Part shown: one piece after another, positions 47,255 through 58,971 of the stretch | Numbering within the stretch: position 1 is the first letter of the stretch | Layout of the letters: each line of letters opens with the position of its first letter | NCBI GenBank assembly: GCA_047495785.1 | Contig: JBLDXI010000013.1 | Coordinates: 4,092,001 to 4,156,000, forward strand | Length of the DNA: 64,000 bases | Direction of reading: 5' to 3' | Source of the DNA: Lepidodermella squamata | Lineage: Eukaryota; Gastrotricha | Translations under genes and position numbers: made by a program | The notes under the pieces: generated by a model | What the model was told of the DNA's origin: nothing | Database searches by the model: none | What the model saw: only the letters and a program-made list of their open reading frames with translations

Positions 47255-49171
47255 ATTGTATATGCCGAAAAAATGCTAGGCGCTATTCACAATATACCTA
47301 CGTTGCTGCGTGCTCGCCACTACAAGAACAGTGCGTTTTCGCTATTCAGGCAACTGAAACTGTGTGTATGTATAAGGCGGTCGAGTATAGGGGCTTTTGT
47401 TGTCGTAGCATGTCGGTACTAGCAACAATGTACAGCGTAGAGATAAGCGACCTTCGTTTGGCTGTGTATTGCAGCTCAAGTAATATAGTAATTTTTGTTT
47501 GTTTGCTTACTTGCTCATGAACGGGAACTTGAAAATACGAAAAATTATCGGGTCATTCATGACAAGAAATTATACGCGCGGTCTTGAGCTAAACGCGATA
47601 AAAAGGCAAACCGTAACGTAGCCCGAAAATTACAAAAATGCAATAGATTTTTCGGGCTATTATCACTAGGGTTTCTTGTTTCTTATAAGGGAGCAGCTAT
47701 TACAAGGGCTCCAACAAATATTTTAAATTAATTAAAAAAGTTGTTGGCGTTTCGTCGCTCCGTGACCTTTGACCCCTGAAGCGGCAATTCTTATGACGTC
47801 CAAAATGAGATGACCAAGGCGGAAAATTAATAAGGTGAACGATTGACACGGTTTGGAGACATTTCTTTGCGAAAAAGTAGTTTTTATCCAATCGATTTAT
47901 TCGAATATAAGTTTACAATGAAAAGTGAGAAGAATATAAATATAAGACGAGTGCCAAATATCAAAAAATATTACATGAGCTGGTCCACCAATACACATTT
48001 TAGACGAGTGTTATATGTATTTGTATGATATTGAAATCGTTTATTTGAAACGATGTGGTTAAACAATGAGGATAGGCTTTTTCCGAATTCTGCTTTTCCT
48101 CGATTACTCGATCATAATTAGCGATCTATACTTGTGCATTTTTTCATTTTCCTAGTATTTTCCCCAATCTATGATCATTAACCACCAACACCTGTGATTG
48201 GGGTGTTGTTGGATAGCCCGGATAAAGGGCAATCTGAAAACGGCATCTTATTTTCAAAGTGATTCAATGTTGAAGGGACATTATGAGAGTGTAATTGTCG
48301 TTTTAGCTTTTACAGAAATCTAGACGTTGAAAACTCGTTCCATTTTTTCAATCAATCTATTTCAAAATGTTAAATTTCATAATCTAACCTCTGAAAAGTG
48401 GTGATGCGTCACGTATTTTTCCTTAAATATAATGAGAAGAAATTGTTGATCCGCATCCTGGTTTCCAACTTTTTTAGCTCTCATTCAAAGGTACAAATAA
48501 GCAAATGCTCCAACATCCAACCATGTCGTACTTACTTTTGGGGAATATTCATCTTTTAATGAAGCCAAACTGAACTGAACTGAATCGGAACTAAATTTGA
48601 CTGCAAACGCAAAAGATGTACAACCTGATGTTTTCGAAAAATTATCGGTCAAACATACGGCGTCAAACATGAATGCTAAACAAATGCTCGTGTTCATCTT
48701 GAATACTTTCAATTTCACTCAAAATCAGGTGGAAATGCATGGAAATTCCCTAAAACGCTCCACGAATTTTCCTAATTCGATTCCGCAGTCGAATAATCGT
48801 ACCTTTTAATATAAGCTGAACCTAAAAAATTGCATTTCATATGAAAAATAAAACAAAGACAACAAAATTAGGTATAAAACAAAGCCAGAATATTTGTCTC
48901 ACAATCATTTGTTTTTAATTAAAAAAAATCATCACGAAACGGGCAACACATATACATAATAATTGAAATAAAAAACAGGCAGTCAACACGGTTTCAAAAT
49001 TTGTTAGTATAGTGCTTTGTTGTTTTTCAAATAAATAATACCTAATACATATATAATAATGATATAAAAAAGCGAAATCGTGCATGAGTTGCGATAAAAT
49101 TTCACCATAATTTGCGAGAGCGAGAAAAAATAATAAAAATCTGTGCTTGTTCAAATAGTTGTTCCGTTATT
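47255..49171. other. Intergenic region between ceramide synthase and ceramidase D
   Basis: About 1.9 kb, no supportable exon. It holds the ceramide synthase promoter on its left and the 3' flank of ceramidase D on its right. Confidence 0.4.
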
Positions 49172-50852
49172 TTAAGCATGTTTTCCGATTAGAACGTCAG
49201 TTTCGTAGTAAGGAAAGATGCCGAGGCCGAAGCGTAAATGGCACGGTTTCGCGAGAGTTTTTAGCCGAGTGCGAAGGGTGAGCAAAATGAAGAGGTAAGT
49301 TCCGAACGAGGCGAACGCGTGCCACCAGGCGTGGAACTGGGTGAGCGGCGCCATGGAGCCGGGTACCATGCGGCGGACAGTTCGCAGGTCGTCGCAGTAG
49401 ACGCGATCGGTGCACCACAAAATGAAACCCATCAGGTAGAACATGAACGAGAGCAGGAACAAGCCAACCAAAGAACGGTCCTTACTTCAATTTAAAAAAA
49501 AATAAAAAAAAATAAAAAATTGCAAAATATAGAAGACCGATAGAAATCGATTAGGTTAGCAAGAAATGCAAAACAACTGGGAAATAAATAAATAAACAAT
49601 CGGTAATAAATCGGATTAAAATATAGCGTGTCCCATAAGAAAAGCAAACAAAGGAAATGCATATAAAATGAGAGTAAAAGTCATATAGAAAAATCTAGAA
49701 AAATGCCATAGGAATAATAATCAAGTATGTCTCCTGTGAGTGGGATTTAAGAAAATCCGAAGAAATTTGTTCCACCCAGGTAAAAACCGAAAATTACCGA
49801 ATTAGTTACCATCGGGGTTTTCAGTGTTTTCTTCGGTAAATTTTAATTTGTTCGGTAAACTCTGGGATACAGGATGGAAGATTCCCCCCAGTAGGCTTAT
49901 TTCGAAATTTTAGTTCAATTTCTTGAAAAAATTAGCAAATTTCCAAAATGGTTACGCAACTAATGGGACACGCTAAATTAAAATTAGGCTGATTCTAATA
50001 ATCTAATATTGATAAAAATAATAATAAAATCTATTAAAAAAATTGTGAAATTTACATTATGGCTCGCACGCCGAGGTAGATGGCCCATAATACCATGAGT
50101 GTGTAAGTTCCTTCGAAAATGAGTCGATCACCAAGAACCAGGTATGACTGAAAATACCGCAAAAAAAGTTGAAAATTCAGCATGATTATTTTAGGGGAAA
50201 TTTTACAATCGTTGATATCACGCAGGCTGAAATTAAAAGAAGAGCTAGCGGAAAGTTGAACCCGGGATTGACTTTATGAACATCGGATCTAAAATGAAAT
50301 GTTATTAAATTCAAAATAATTGAGAGGTAAAATCTATTTACAAAGCGTAGAGCATCGTCGCTGTGCCCCAAATCATCGGTAATTCGTCCATCAACTAAAC
50401 ATTTGAAAAATTAAAAAATAAATTCTGAAAATTTACAAAATAATTACCTGCATTTCGTACAACAAAGTCATGTGAAATAGACCAGAACCGAGGCCAACGA
50501 CTAAAATTCGGTTTATTTTAAATAAAAAAAATCAGAGATATTTCATACCGATAAGTGAAATGAAAGGAAGCATAAATCGCATTTCGATACGTTTTTTAGT
50601 GAAAGAACGAATAGCTGCAACGATAGGCGGTGTTATCATGGCTATTGTTGTGATTGTATTCCCTAATTTAATTACCAAAAAAATTACTCAAAATCTGTGA
50701 TTTTCATCTGGAAAAATCTTACAAAATTCGGCGATGTAAAACGTGACTTCATAATTGGTCTCGCACCAGTCAATGTTAGCCGTAACTGGGCCCCAGTAGC
50801 CAATATAATGTGACTGGTCGTAATTAGCGAGACGGTAACCCGGAGCAGGCAT
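49172..50852 (-). CDS. Alkaline ceramidase, paralog D
   Basis: Seven exons, 50723-50852, 50549-50662, 50448-50500, 50342-50394, 50207-50288, 50056-50147 and 49172-49484, give 278 residues. Calcium site GPVTANIDWCETNYE, first zinc His SGLFHMTLLYEM, second and third zinc His LTQFHAWWH. All are intact, so it should be active. Gene structure differs from B and C: their 106-nt exon is split into 53+53, and the last two exons are fused into one of 313 nt. It is separated from paralogs A-C by the ceramide synthase gene, so either the synthase was inserted or the cluster was rearranged after the first duplication. Confidence 0.93.
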
Positions 50853-51967
50853 TGATTAGAAAAAAATATTCAGTTATTCAGTATTGATCATGAAGTATAT
50901 AGTGTCTAAAATTGGCTAGAAATGACGGAATAAAATCAGTGTTTTAAGGAAGATCTTAAGCGTGGGTGTTTAAATGAATGAAAATCGTGTCTTAACTGCC
51001 ATGGCGGCCTTTTTACACAAAGCCAGGTTTTCATAGCGGCTGACATATACAACACAGTTTTATGTATAGATATATTCACTGCTACTACTACTACGTACTG
51101 CTATGGAGGAGACACGCACAAGGTAAATAAGAGCGTGAATGCCCACAATATTATGCGCTATAATATTACAAAATGTAGCCGGCTATTTTTCGTCCTTGTG
51201 CGCGTAAATGCACCTTTTGAAGCGCGCACGGATGCTGACAGTGTAATAATAGAAACATCACTACATCATGGCGGCGGTCTTTTACCTGTGACTGTGTAGG
51301 TACGTACCTATGATATATATGCCTAACTATCATAGGTGGGGCACGTCGATTTGCCGCGTCCGGATGTTGTTGTTGTTGCAATGATTATTAGGGAATTATG
51401 TCCGGTGACTAAATGGCCGTGGCTTATGTCGACGCCGGCGGACATTTATTGTTGTTTCATCGCTAGTTTTGATTCGATTCAGCGGCAGGAAATGAACTTG
51501 TCTATATATTGTCCAGGTGTTGCTGGGTTAATACATTCAGCTAAATTCAAATTTTGAAGTTGAACTATGGAAAATTGTCGTTTTGGCCGAAGAAAATATT
51601 GAAAAATCTAGTAATTTAACAGTTCTGCGAGTTAGTTTCGCTATTTAAACAGCTGGTTAAACATTCAAAACGTTCAGCGGATATTAGCTCTTGGAATTCT
51701 AGCCTGGATGTTTTCGTGGTAAGTTAGGAAAGATCCTGACCAGGTCACGATTAACAATGAGTTCAAAAATTTGAAATCAGTTCAAATTAGTAGCACCCAA
51801 CTGAAAAATGGGAAATTTTATACTTCGATTAATTCTGAGGCCATGAACATGCCTGGTCACAATTCAGCACAGTTGTACAATTTTTGTGTAAATTACATAG
51901 ATTTGTTTCGAAAATTCAGCAAAATCACCGTCTCGACAGCTTTCGTCTGAACTTAGGATGTTATGCG
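50853..51967. other. Upstream region of ceramidase D
   Basis: About 1.1 kb without a supportable exon. It contains short ACTACTACTACT-like repeats (near 51078-51096) and a GTTGTTGTTG run near 51367. Confidence 0.4.
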
Positions 51968-52111
51968 CTAAAACAGCAAATGTGCAGAACAGCGAATGCG
52001 ACAAAACAGCGAAAACTTGCATGTAAAAGATGCATGGTGTTTCTGCTGTTACTTATGTCGATGAAAAATTCGCTGTTTTGTCGCGTTTGCTGTTTGGGTA
52101 TTTGCTGTTAT
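51968..52111. repeat. Foldback element built of AACAGCGAA motifs
   Basis: Left arm (about 51968-52012) contains AACAGCAAAT, AACAGCGAAT, GCGACAAA and AACAGCGAA in order. The right arm (about 52069-52111) is its near-perfect reverse complement, TTCGCTGTTTTGTCGC to TTTGCTGTT. The loop is about 55 bp and carries a small ATGCAT-type palindrome (TTGCATG then GATGCATG). It is a strong hairpin, without coding capacity. Confidence 0.8.
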
Positions 52112-52461
52112 TGAAATGAAGAATATTTTTACTAAAAAATTGGCGTGGATACAATAAATCTATCTGAAATCTAAAGGGAAAACTAAGCATAAGATGGTGA
52201 AATTCAGGTAGAATTTTCTTGCAAATTTCTCGAGTTGGGTGCGAAAAAACTGCAGAACAGCATTTGGTGTCCAAATAAAAGGTCGCAGTAGGGATTTCTA
52301 CTCTATGTAATCCCAGAAGTTTTGATTGTTGAAATATGCGACCAGAAAGAATTTAATTTTTGGCATGTGAAAATATTTCATAATCTGCCTTCCGTCTCAA
52401 AGACGCTCCGGGATTTAATTTTCCCTACATTCAAAATTTTGACGCGATTTTTTCTTAGATT

Positions 52462-53050
52462 TCTAAGAATCTAATTGATTTGATTGAAAACGTTCAAGCC
52501 TACTTTACAAGGCGAGCTCTCGGCTTCTCTCTGCTCGATTTTAACCGACCCTCTTATGGCCGAAGACTCGAAACGCTGAAACTCAAATTTCTTGAGGAAC
52601 GTCGTTTGGTCTATGACTTATGTTTTATGTTTAAAATTATAAATGGTTCAGTGAAAACATCTCTAATTAAAAATATTATATTCCTGTCGAACAGTAATAG
52701 AGGCCATCGCTTCCGTTTCCGTGTATATAACCCTAATAACAACTTTAAAAATCCGACTAAACCTATTTATAAAAACTACTTTCTTAATCGTATCGTTAAC
52801 GTTTGGAACAGACTGCCAGCTTTCGTGTTTAGCTTTAATGATAGTCTACCTGTTGATGTAAAAAATTATACATTTAAAAATAATATTTACCGCGTGAACC
52901 TTCAACAGTATTGTAAAGGTAATCTTATCTCTGATAACTATGATATTTAAACTTAGAAAATTGTATTGGGTTAGTGTAAGAGGCCTGCGTGCCCTTCTAA
53001 TCCTGTAAACCTATGATTTACAAATAAAATTATTATTATATATTATTATT
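52462..53050 (+). mobile_element. 5'-truncated non-LTR retrotransposon (CR1/Jockey-like)
   Basis: The frame reaching TAA after 52950 is the end of ORF2: NLIDLIENVQAYFTRRALGF, then RRLVYDLCFMFKIINGSV, FLNRIVNVWNRLPAFVF and a final FK-type segment, matching the family C-terminal pattern. The frame is uninterrupted. About 90 bp of 3' UTR follows and it ends in an (ATT)n tail at 53026-53050, as in LINEs with microsatellite tails. The 5' part is missing, the usual product of incomplete reverse transcription. The intact frame suggests a fairly recent insertion. Confidence 0.85.
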
Positions 53051-53476
53051 AGATTTCTTCAAAATTCGATCCAAATTCAAGGGCGAATCTCGAATCTCAT
53101 GAGGGCGCTTGAAAATGCAAACGAAGCGTCTAAAATCTTCGAATATTCAAGCCAACAAAGGTTTTTTTTACCGTGACGTCGAAAATTATCGAAAAAGTGC
53201 CGAAAAAATCTAAGCGATCATGCAATTAACCAAAAATTCAACAATCATTGAATTAACAGCGTCTAGAATCAGAACCAATAAAATGAAATGATAATTTTTA
53301 ACGAGCCAATTTTCTTCCAATTATTTTTATTATTTATTTGACTGCAGTAATAACGCCTAGATGGCATAAAATTATGACCAGAAAAAATCGATGGTCGAGG
53401 TCATAGTCAAGCAAAACATTTGAATAAGATGATAAAAACGAGATAATAGGATAAAAAGCGAGATTATTAAAAAAGT
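53051..53476. other. 3' flank of the CAP-D2 gene
   Basis: 426 bp, AT-rich, no exon. It contains the end of the CAP-D2 transcript on the minus strand. Confidence 0.4.
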
Positions 53477-56400
53477 TCAATCAGAATCTGATTCGACAAC
53501 CGCTCGCTTCTTCGTTGAACGCGTCGCCTTGACAACCGGCTCAGCTTTCACCGCCTTCGACCTAGCCGGCTTTCTCTCATTCGCCGCAGCGCCGAGCGGG
53601 GTTTTCGCCACCGACGGCCGGCCGCGACCTCGGCTCGATTTCACCGGGGCTGGCGTGGCAAATTTCGCCGCTTTTTTAACGCCTGAATCCGGATTCTCCG
53701 GGTCGAAATTCTCCGCACCCTCTTCCACCTTAATCGCCCCGTCCGGGTCGTGAGCAGTCGCGAATCGCGTCAGCAATTCGTCGATTTGATCGCGAAGTTC
53801 TGGATTTTTCGTAATCGCCGCGGCTGTTGTTGGTTTTAGCTTGTTCAACGCCTGGCATAGGGTTGTATAGATAGCTTCGTCGGGTAACAAATCGGCGTAC
53901 AGGGAGAAGTTGGAGTGAAAAGCGGCAAGGCTGCGGTCGGTTAATGGCAGGTACAGGACGCAGGTTGCGAACCGACGCGCGAATCGAATGTCGTTGATCG
54001 ACTTCATTTGGCTCAGAATTCTCGACAGCAATTGGTCGGTCTGAAATTTTCATTATTTTAATAAGGAGAATTAAATTTTAAAATAAAGCAATAAAATAAT
54101 TTAGAATCACGCAGAGAGATATTTTTCACATATTTTGGGGCTCTCATGGGACATGCTTAATTTAGTCAGTGCCAGAAATAGATATTTCACGCGGGAAAAC
54201 TGAATGGCTGTTTTGCTATTTGGGTTAAACTTATCCTAGAAAGCTGTAATCTCATACTAAAAAGACTATATTCGTTTCTTGTTAATTGCAACTAAACAAG
54301 GTCAATAGGATATTTTGATAATTTTGAGCTCATGCGTGTAGCCAAGCGATAAGAATAAAATACTATTTCTCGGTTTAGCAGGCTTATTATAGAACATGCT
54401 AAAAATCTTAGCAAAAATCGCGATTTAAAAAAATTAAAATAAAAGAAATCAGAATGTACAAGAGGAAAAATAGCTACCTCAAATTACCGATCATTTCCCA
54501 ATTTTTCAGATTTATGTAGACAATACCTTAAATTTTGAAATAGAAGCCCAGCTTTGAGGGTCAAAAAACATCAAAATTATCGCTATCCCAATAATTCATG
54601 TTTGAGATTTTTCAATATTTTAGGATTAAATTATAATCCTGGGACGCTCTTTCAGTATTTACAGTCATTTATTTTTTCAGTATCCAACCTACCTCTCCTC
54701 ATCTCCCATACCCTATCCACGACTTCACTAACAAGAAATTTATGGATTCGAACTGGTTCGGTAATTATCGGTATTTGACTTGGTTAGACAAAATTTCTAT
54801 AATTTTCTGTTTCTGTTGGTTGGTTTCATAATCAATTACCATTTTAATGAAATTTTAATGTCCGCTGACCCATAAAATATCGATGCACTTGTTTTATTAT
54901 TTAAAATAAAAGTATTAGTTAATACTGGTACTTTATATGGAAAAATATGAAATTTACGAACCTGTTTGTCTTTGGTGACCAGTTTAAAGAGAAAACCAAT
55001 GATATCCTCAAAGTCCTTATCTTCCTCCAACAAACCGCCCTCCGAAATCGGAGCAGCCAATTTCGACAAAACATTGGCCATCGCATTGTACAACGCATTG
55101 TTGCGAGTCGCAATTTCGGTGATAAGCTCCTTAGACAGGGTCCGAATCGTCGGATCAGCATCCAGGGTGACCACAGCAATATCAGCCAAATGATCGCGAA
55201 TTCGAAGCATGTCATTCATAGCCAGATAACTAACGATAATCAAAGCCGTCTGGCGCAATTCCGACGCAGAGCTGGACATATCATTCTCAGCATTGAACGC
55301 GCAATTCGAGTGAAGACACGAAAATAAGACCTCGGAAATTTTCCCGGTAATTGTCGGAAAACGGATGAATAAATCAGCTAGACCGACTAGCAACGAATTC
55401 TTCGAGCCGTCAGAACTTTCTTTTGACGACAAAAATTTATCGAGGGCCTTTTCAAAAACTGGCATTAGAACTTGAGCAACAGGTTGGGAGACCAACATGA
55501 ATTTAACCAGGCAAAGAAGTGTAGCAAAAGCCGGGTTATCGCTAGTCGCGTCTTGTGAGATGATTGGTACAAAATTCGTTAGAAGATAAGCCGGGTCGGT
55601 TACCAGGTTATTCAGCAGTGAAATAACCGCGTCAGACTCAACATCAGGGGCGGTAGCACAGCCCAAGGCCATTTCCAACTCGTTAGAATCTTCGTTATTT
55701 TGCGTATTTGCCACGCTTTTTCGACTACTCGGCTTTGGTTTTTTCGACCTCGCAGCGCTTTTTTTCATGTGTTTCAGAACAGGCCCGTCTAGGAACATGT
55801 AGTGCCTCATAGCTATCTCGCCGACAGCGTAGAAAAAACGAGTCGCGGGGACATCGGCGCCTTGAAACGCCATTAAATTATCGTGTAGCTCTTGGATTAA
55901 TTTTATCACGATTTTCTCAGGGTTATCGCTCAATTCGTAAATCGCGACTATCGATGAGCGGAAAACTGAGAACCAATCAACGTCAACTGGAGTTGTTGCG
56001 AAGGAATCAGTAACGACCTTTGAGAACACCGTGAAAACTTTATGACTCGACTTCAGCCGGGAATCTGAGGTCAATAAATGACACAGAGCGTCAACGATGA
56101 ATTTTGCTATGATCAAATCAGTCGTTTCCAGGGCGATTGAGATCAAATTATCAACACTTTTAGCTAATTGAGGCGGTTTGACCTGGGACAATAAGCAGAT
56201 AATCAAGCCAATTTCGCGTCTACGAATTCGATCTCCGTTGCTTTGACCGAATTGTTTCACGATTTCCGAGAAGAAACTGGTAGGAAATTTGCCGTTGGTA
56301 TACAGGCCGGTCAGCATCTCGCCGAAACCGTCGAGCGATGAAAACGTTTGCAGGAGGGAAACTAGGCGAACGAAGTTGTCGATGACGACATTAGGCGACC

Positions 56401-57910
56401 GGCCTTCGACGTACAATCGGTCGAAAGCTTCGAGAATTTCGTCTTTCACTGGTTTCTCGATCTCACTCAACACTAAATTGTCGAGGCTTCGCAGTAAAAT
56501 TGGTTCTGATAGGCTTGCCAGACCGTATTCTGAGGCGAAAATCAGGAATTGGATCGATTCCGATAGGTCAGAAGGAGTTTTCGACTCGATGAGGTCCGAA
56601 ATTATCGGCATAACTTTCGTTTTAATGATATCCGAAAACGAAGCGCTGAACTGAGCGAATTCAGCCAAACCTGCAGAAAGTTCGGTATTTTCATTGTTCT
56701 AAAAAGAAAAAATAATGAAAATTAGACAAATTTTGAATTCCAATAGATACCTCATTTTTCAACGTTGAGCCTGACATGGCAAGCCGTAAAGCCAGTTGAT
56801 TTACTTCGACCAAGGTTGTCAGAAGTTGAATCGCGTAACGACGGACTATGCTAGATTTGTCACAGAGTCTAGCTCCTGTTGCGTGTAAAACGGTCAGCTG
56901 TTCTTCAGCTGGTAGACAGAGCTCTTTAACAAGGCTTTGTAATAGTTGGAGGGCTTTGCCGCGAACGAAAGCATTCACGTCCATAGTGTGCGATTTCAGG
57001 CAGTCGACACATTCAGCAATTAATTCGGCATCTCGCTCCTCTTGTCGGAGGGTTTTTGAGTGGCGAACAACGGCAGCTGCCATCGAAAGAACAGCGCTTC
57101 GCATTGAATAAGGATCGCGTTCAAGCAACGCGGACAAAGCTTCAAAGCAGTTTGTAGGCGAAATGATAAGAGATGGATACTTCTCAGACAATTCGAGTAG
57201 AAATGCGCAGATATTTTTCACTGTAATTTGGAAAAAAATGTAACCAGGCTGGCATGAAACTGGTTAAATTACCATTGCTACTGTCAAGCGCAAGCTCTTC
57301 TGGCTTAGCTTTCATGATTTCTGCAATAACATCGCGCAGTACAGTTGCGTTGGAGTAGGATGTACATAACAAATTGATCAGCTCCGCCGCGAAAGCAGGA
57401 CCGTATTCAATACGTTGAAGAATTTCAAAGCAGCGTAAAGCGCATTGAAATCCGTGGCTGAACTTTTTGACACAAAGTCCAATTATTTTGAACACAATAT
57501 CCTGTAGAATAGGGAAACATAAATTTGAAAAATCCTCGAATCTTCAACTTGCTTTCAAATCTTTCAGTCGGTTGTAGCCTCCATCCTCAACGACCCGATA
57601 ACAAGCATTTGTCAAACTCAAGATGAAAGAATCATCGATAGCGGCAGATTCAGCGAATGATTTTGAATATTGCTCAACGATTGTGTAGATCCTCTTGAAG
57701 CGATGCAGGCGTTCTTCGTCTACAAAGGCGTAATCGTTGGCTGCTTGCTTTTTCGCTTTAGTTCTTGCCTATATGTCAGATGCATAACAAATTCAAAGAT
57801 AAATATTGGCCAACTATTACCTTTCCGATGTTTTCCAAAGTCGCTTTGACCTTCTCTTTGGTTGCAAGATTGTCGACTTCTTCCAACAATTTTGTAGCTT
57901 CCGCGATCAT
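53477..57910 (-). CDS. NCAPD2: Condensin I subunit CAP-D2 (N-terminus unresolved)
   Basis: Six exons, 57821-57910, 57553-57768, 57273-57501, 56751-57220, 54962-56698 and 53477-54040, join in frame into 1,101 residues. It is the HEAT-repeat subunit of condensin, which compacts mitotic chromosomes. Family signposts: KARTKAKKQAANDYAFVDEE, the block around IIGLCVKKFSHGF, MDVNAFVRGKALQLLQSLV, then ATRNNALYNAMANVLSKL, FKLVTKDKQ and SINDIRFARRF just after the fifth intron. The tail is Lys/Pro-rich with an AT-hook-like SSRGRGRPS and ends ESDSD. Human NCAPD2 has about 110 more residues before the first block here, so one or more short 5' exons probably lie in 57911-58330. The second intron (57502-57552) is GC-AG (GCAAGT donor). 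Confidence 0.93.
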
Positions 57911-58971
57911 CGTGCCCCAATGTTGAGATATCAGTTATTACAAATAAGAAAGAAGTACTGGTATTCTACGATTAAGGAATGTCAGAAAGACAGATAATTA
58001 ATGATAATATCGTGCAGATCCAAGCCTCGGATGGAGGCAAAAAGAAGCTTTCCTCGACTGCTGGTCAGCTGTTACTCTTGGCGAGAGTTAGGCTTCGCTG
58101 CAGCATTTGTTACACTATACCAGGGATAATTTTCCTGCCACCTGCAGCTAAATATATCCATCAAAGAGTCAGAAACTTGAGGCATTACTCTCCGATACTT
58201 CGAAAGGCAACAAAAACTACCGGCTTCGACAAAAACGTCCGCCCTCCCTTCTATCTGGCTACAGACATCGAGAACCCGCGATCTGCTGGGCGCGCCGATC
58301 AAAGCCAAGTTTTTGAATTTCGCGCTCAAAAATAAGTTATTCTCAAAATCAAGTTATTACGCAGTTTTTACATAATTTTCAACAAAATATTTATAGGTGT
58401 GAAAACTAATTGCTAGTTTTCTTAAGCACGTGACACGTGACGACGCGAGAGCCGAGCTGCAGTTAACCTTTGTACAGCTGACGGCTTCTACCTACTTGCC
58501 GCTCACGTGTCATCATGCTAAATGGCCCGCAACAGGTATGCTTGCGTTCGCGATGTTTCTTTTAACGTGGTCATCGGACGCAGTTGTCGTTAATAATTGT
58601 TCCATGTTTTACATCCAAGTAACCCAAAACCCGAGTCATATAGCTCTCTCATCTCTCATCGGACTTTTACTTTAACCATAACCTGTTGTCTGGAATTAAT
58701 GAATAGGTCACTAGATATTCTCTTCAATGTTCTTTTTTCACATGCCCATTTTTGCAGTCTGGATACATTAACTCAGCATTTGATTTTTCCGCTAGCTTAA
58801 CTCATATCTGATCTAACAATCGATATTGGAGACTGCTCAATCTTTAATCTTGTGATCTTCGTATGCTTCTTTGATTTTCTTGTTCTTTGCGTTTTGCGTT
58901 GTATTAAGAATTTTCAATTTAGTTCATTCATTCATTCATTTAGTTCATTGTATTAGCATTCTAACGAACGA
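57911..58971. promoter_or_regulatory. Divergent control region of CAP-D2 and NOP2
   Basis: About 1 kb between head-to-head genes. It probably holds both promoters and the missing first exons of CAP-D2. A minus-strand open stretch at about 58180-58330 (SRVLDVCSQIEGRADVFVE) and an ATG at about 58187 are candidates, but I found no splice path that restores the expected N-terminus. A CATTCATTCATT run lies at 58923-58941. Confidence 0.45.

Noticed and set aside
54947-55327. Plus-strand frame of 126 codons opposite CAP-D2
   Set aside because: Lies antisense to a well-supported HEAT-repeat exon.
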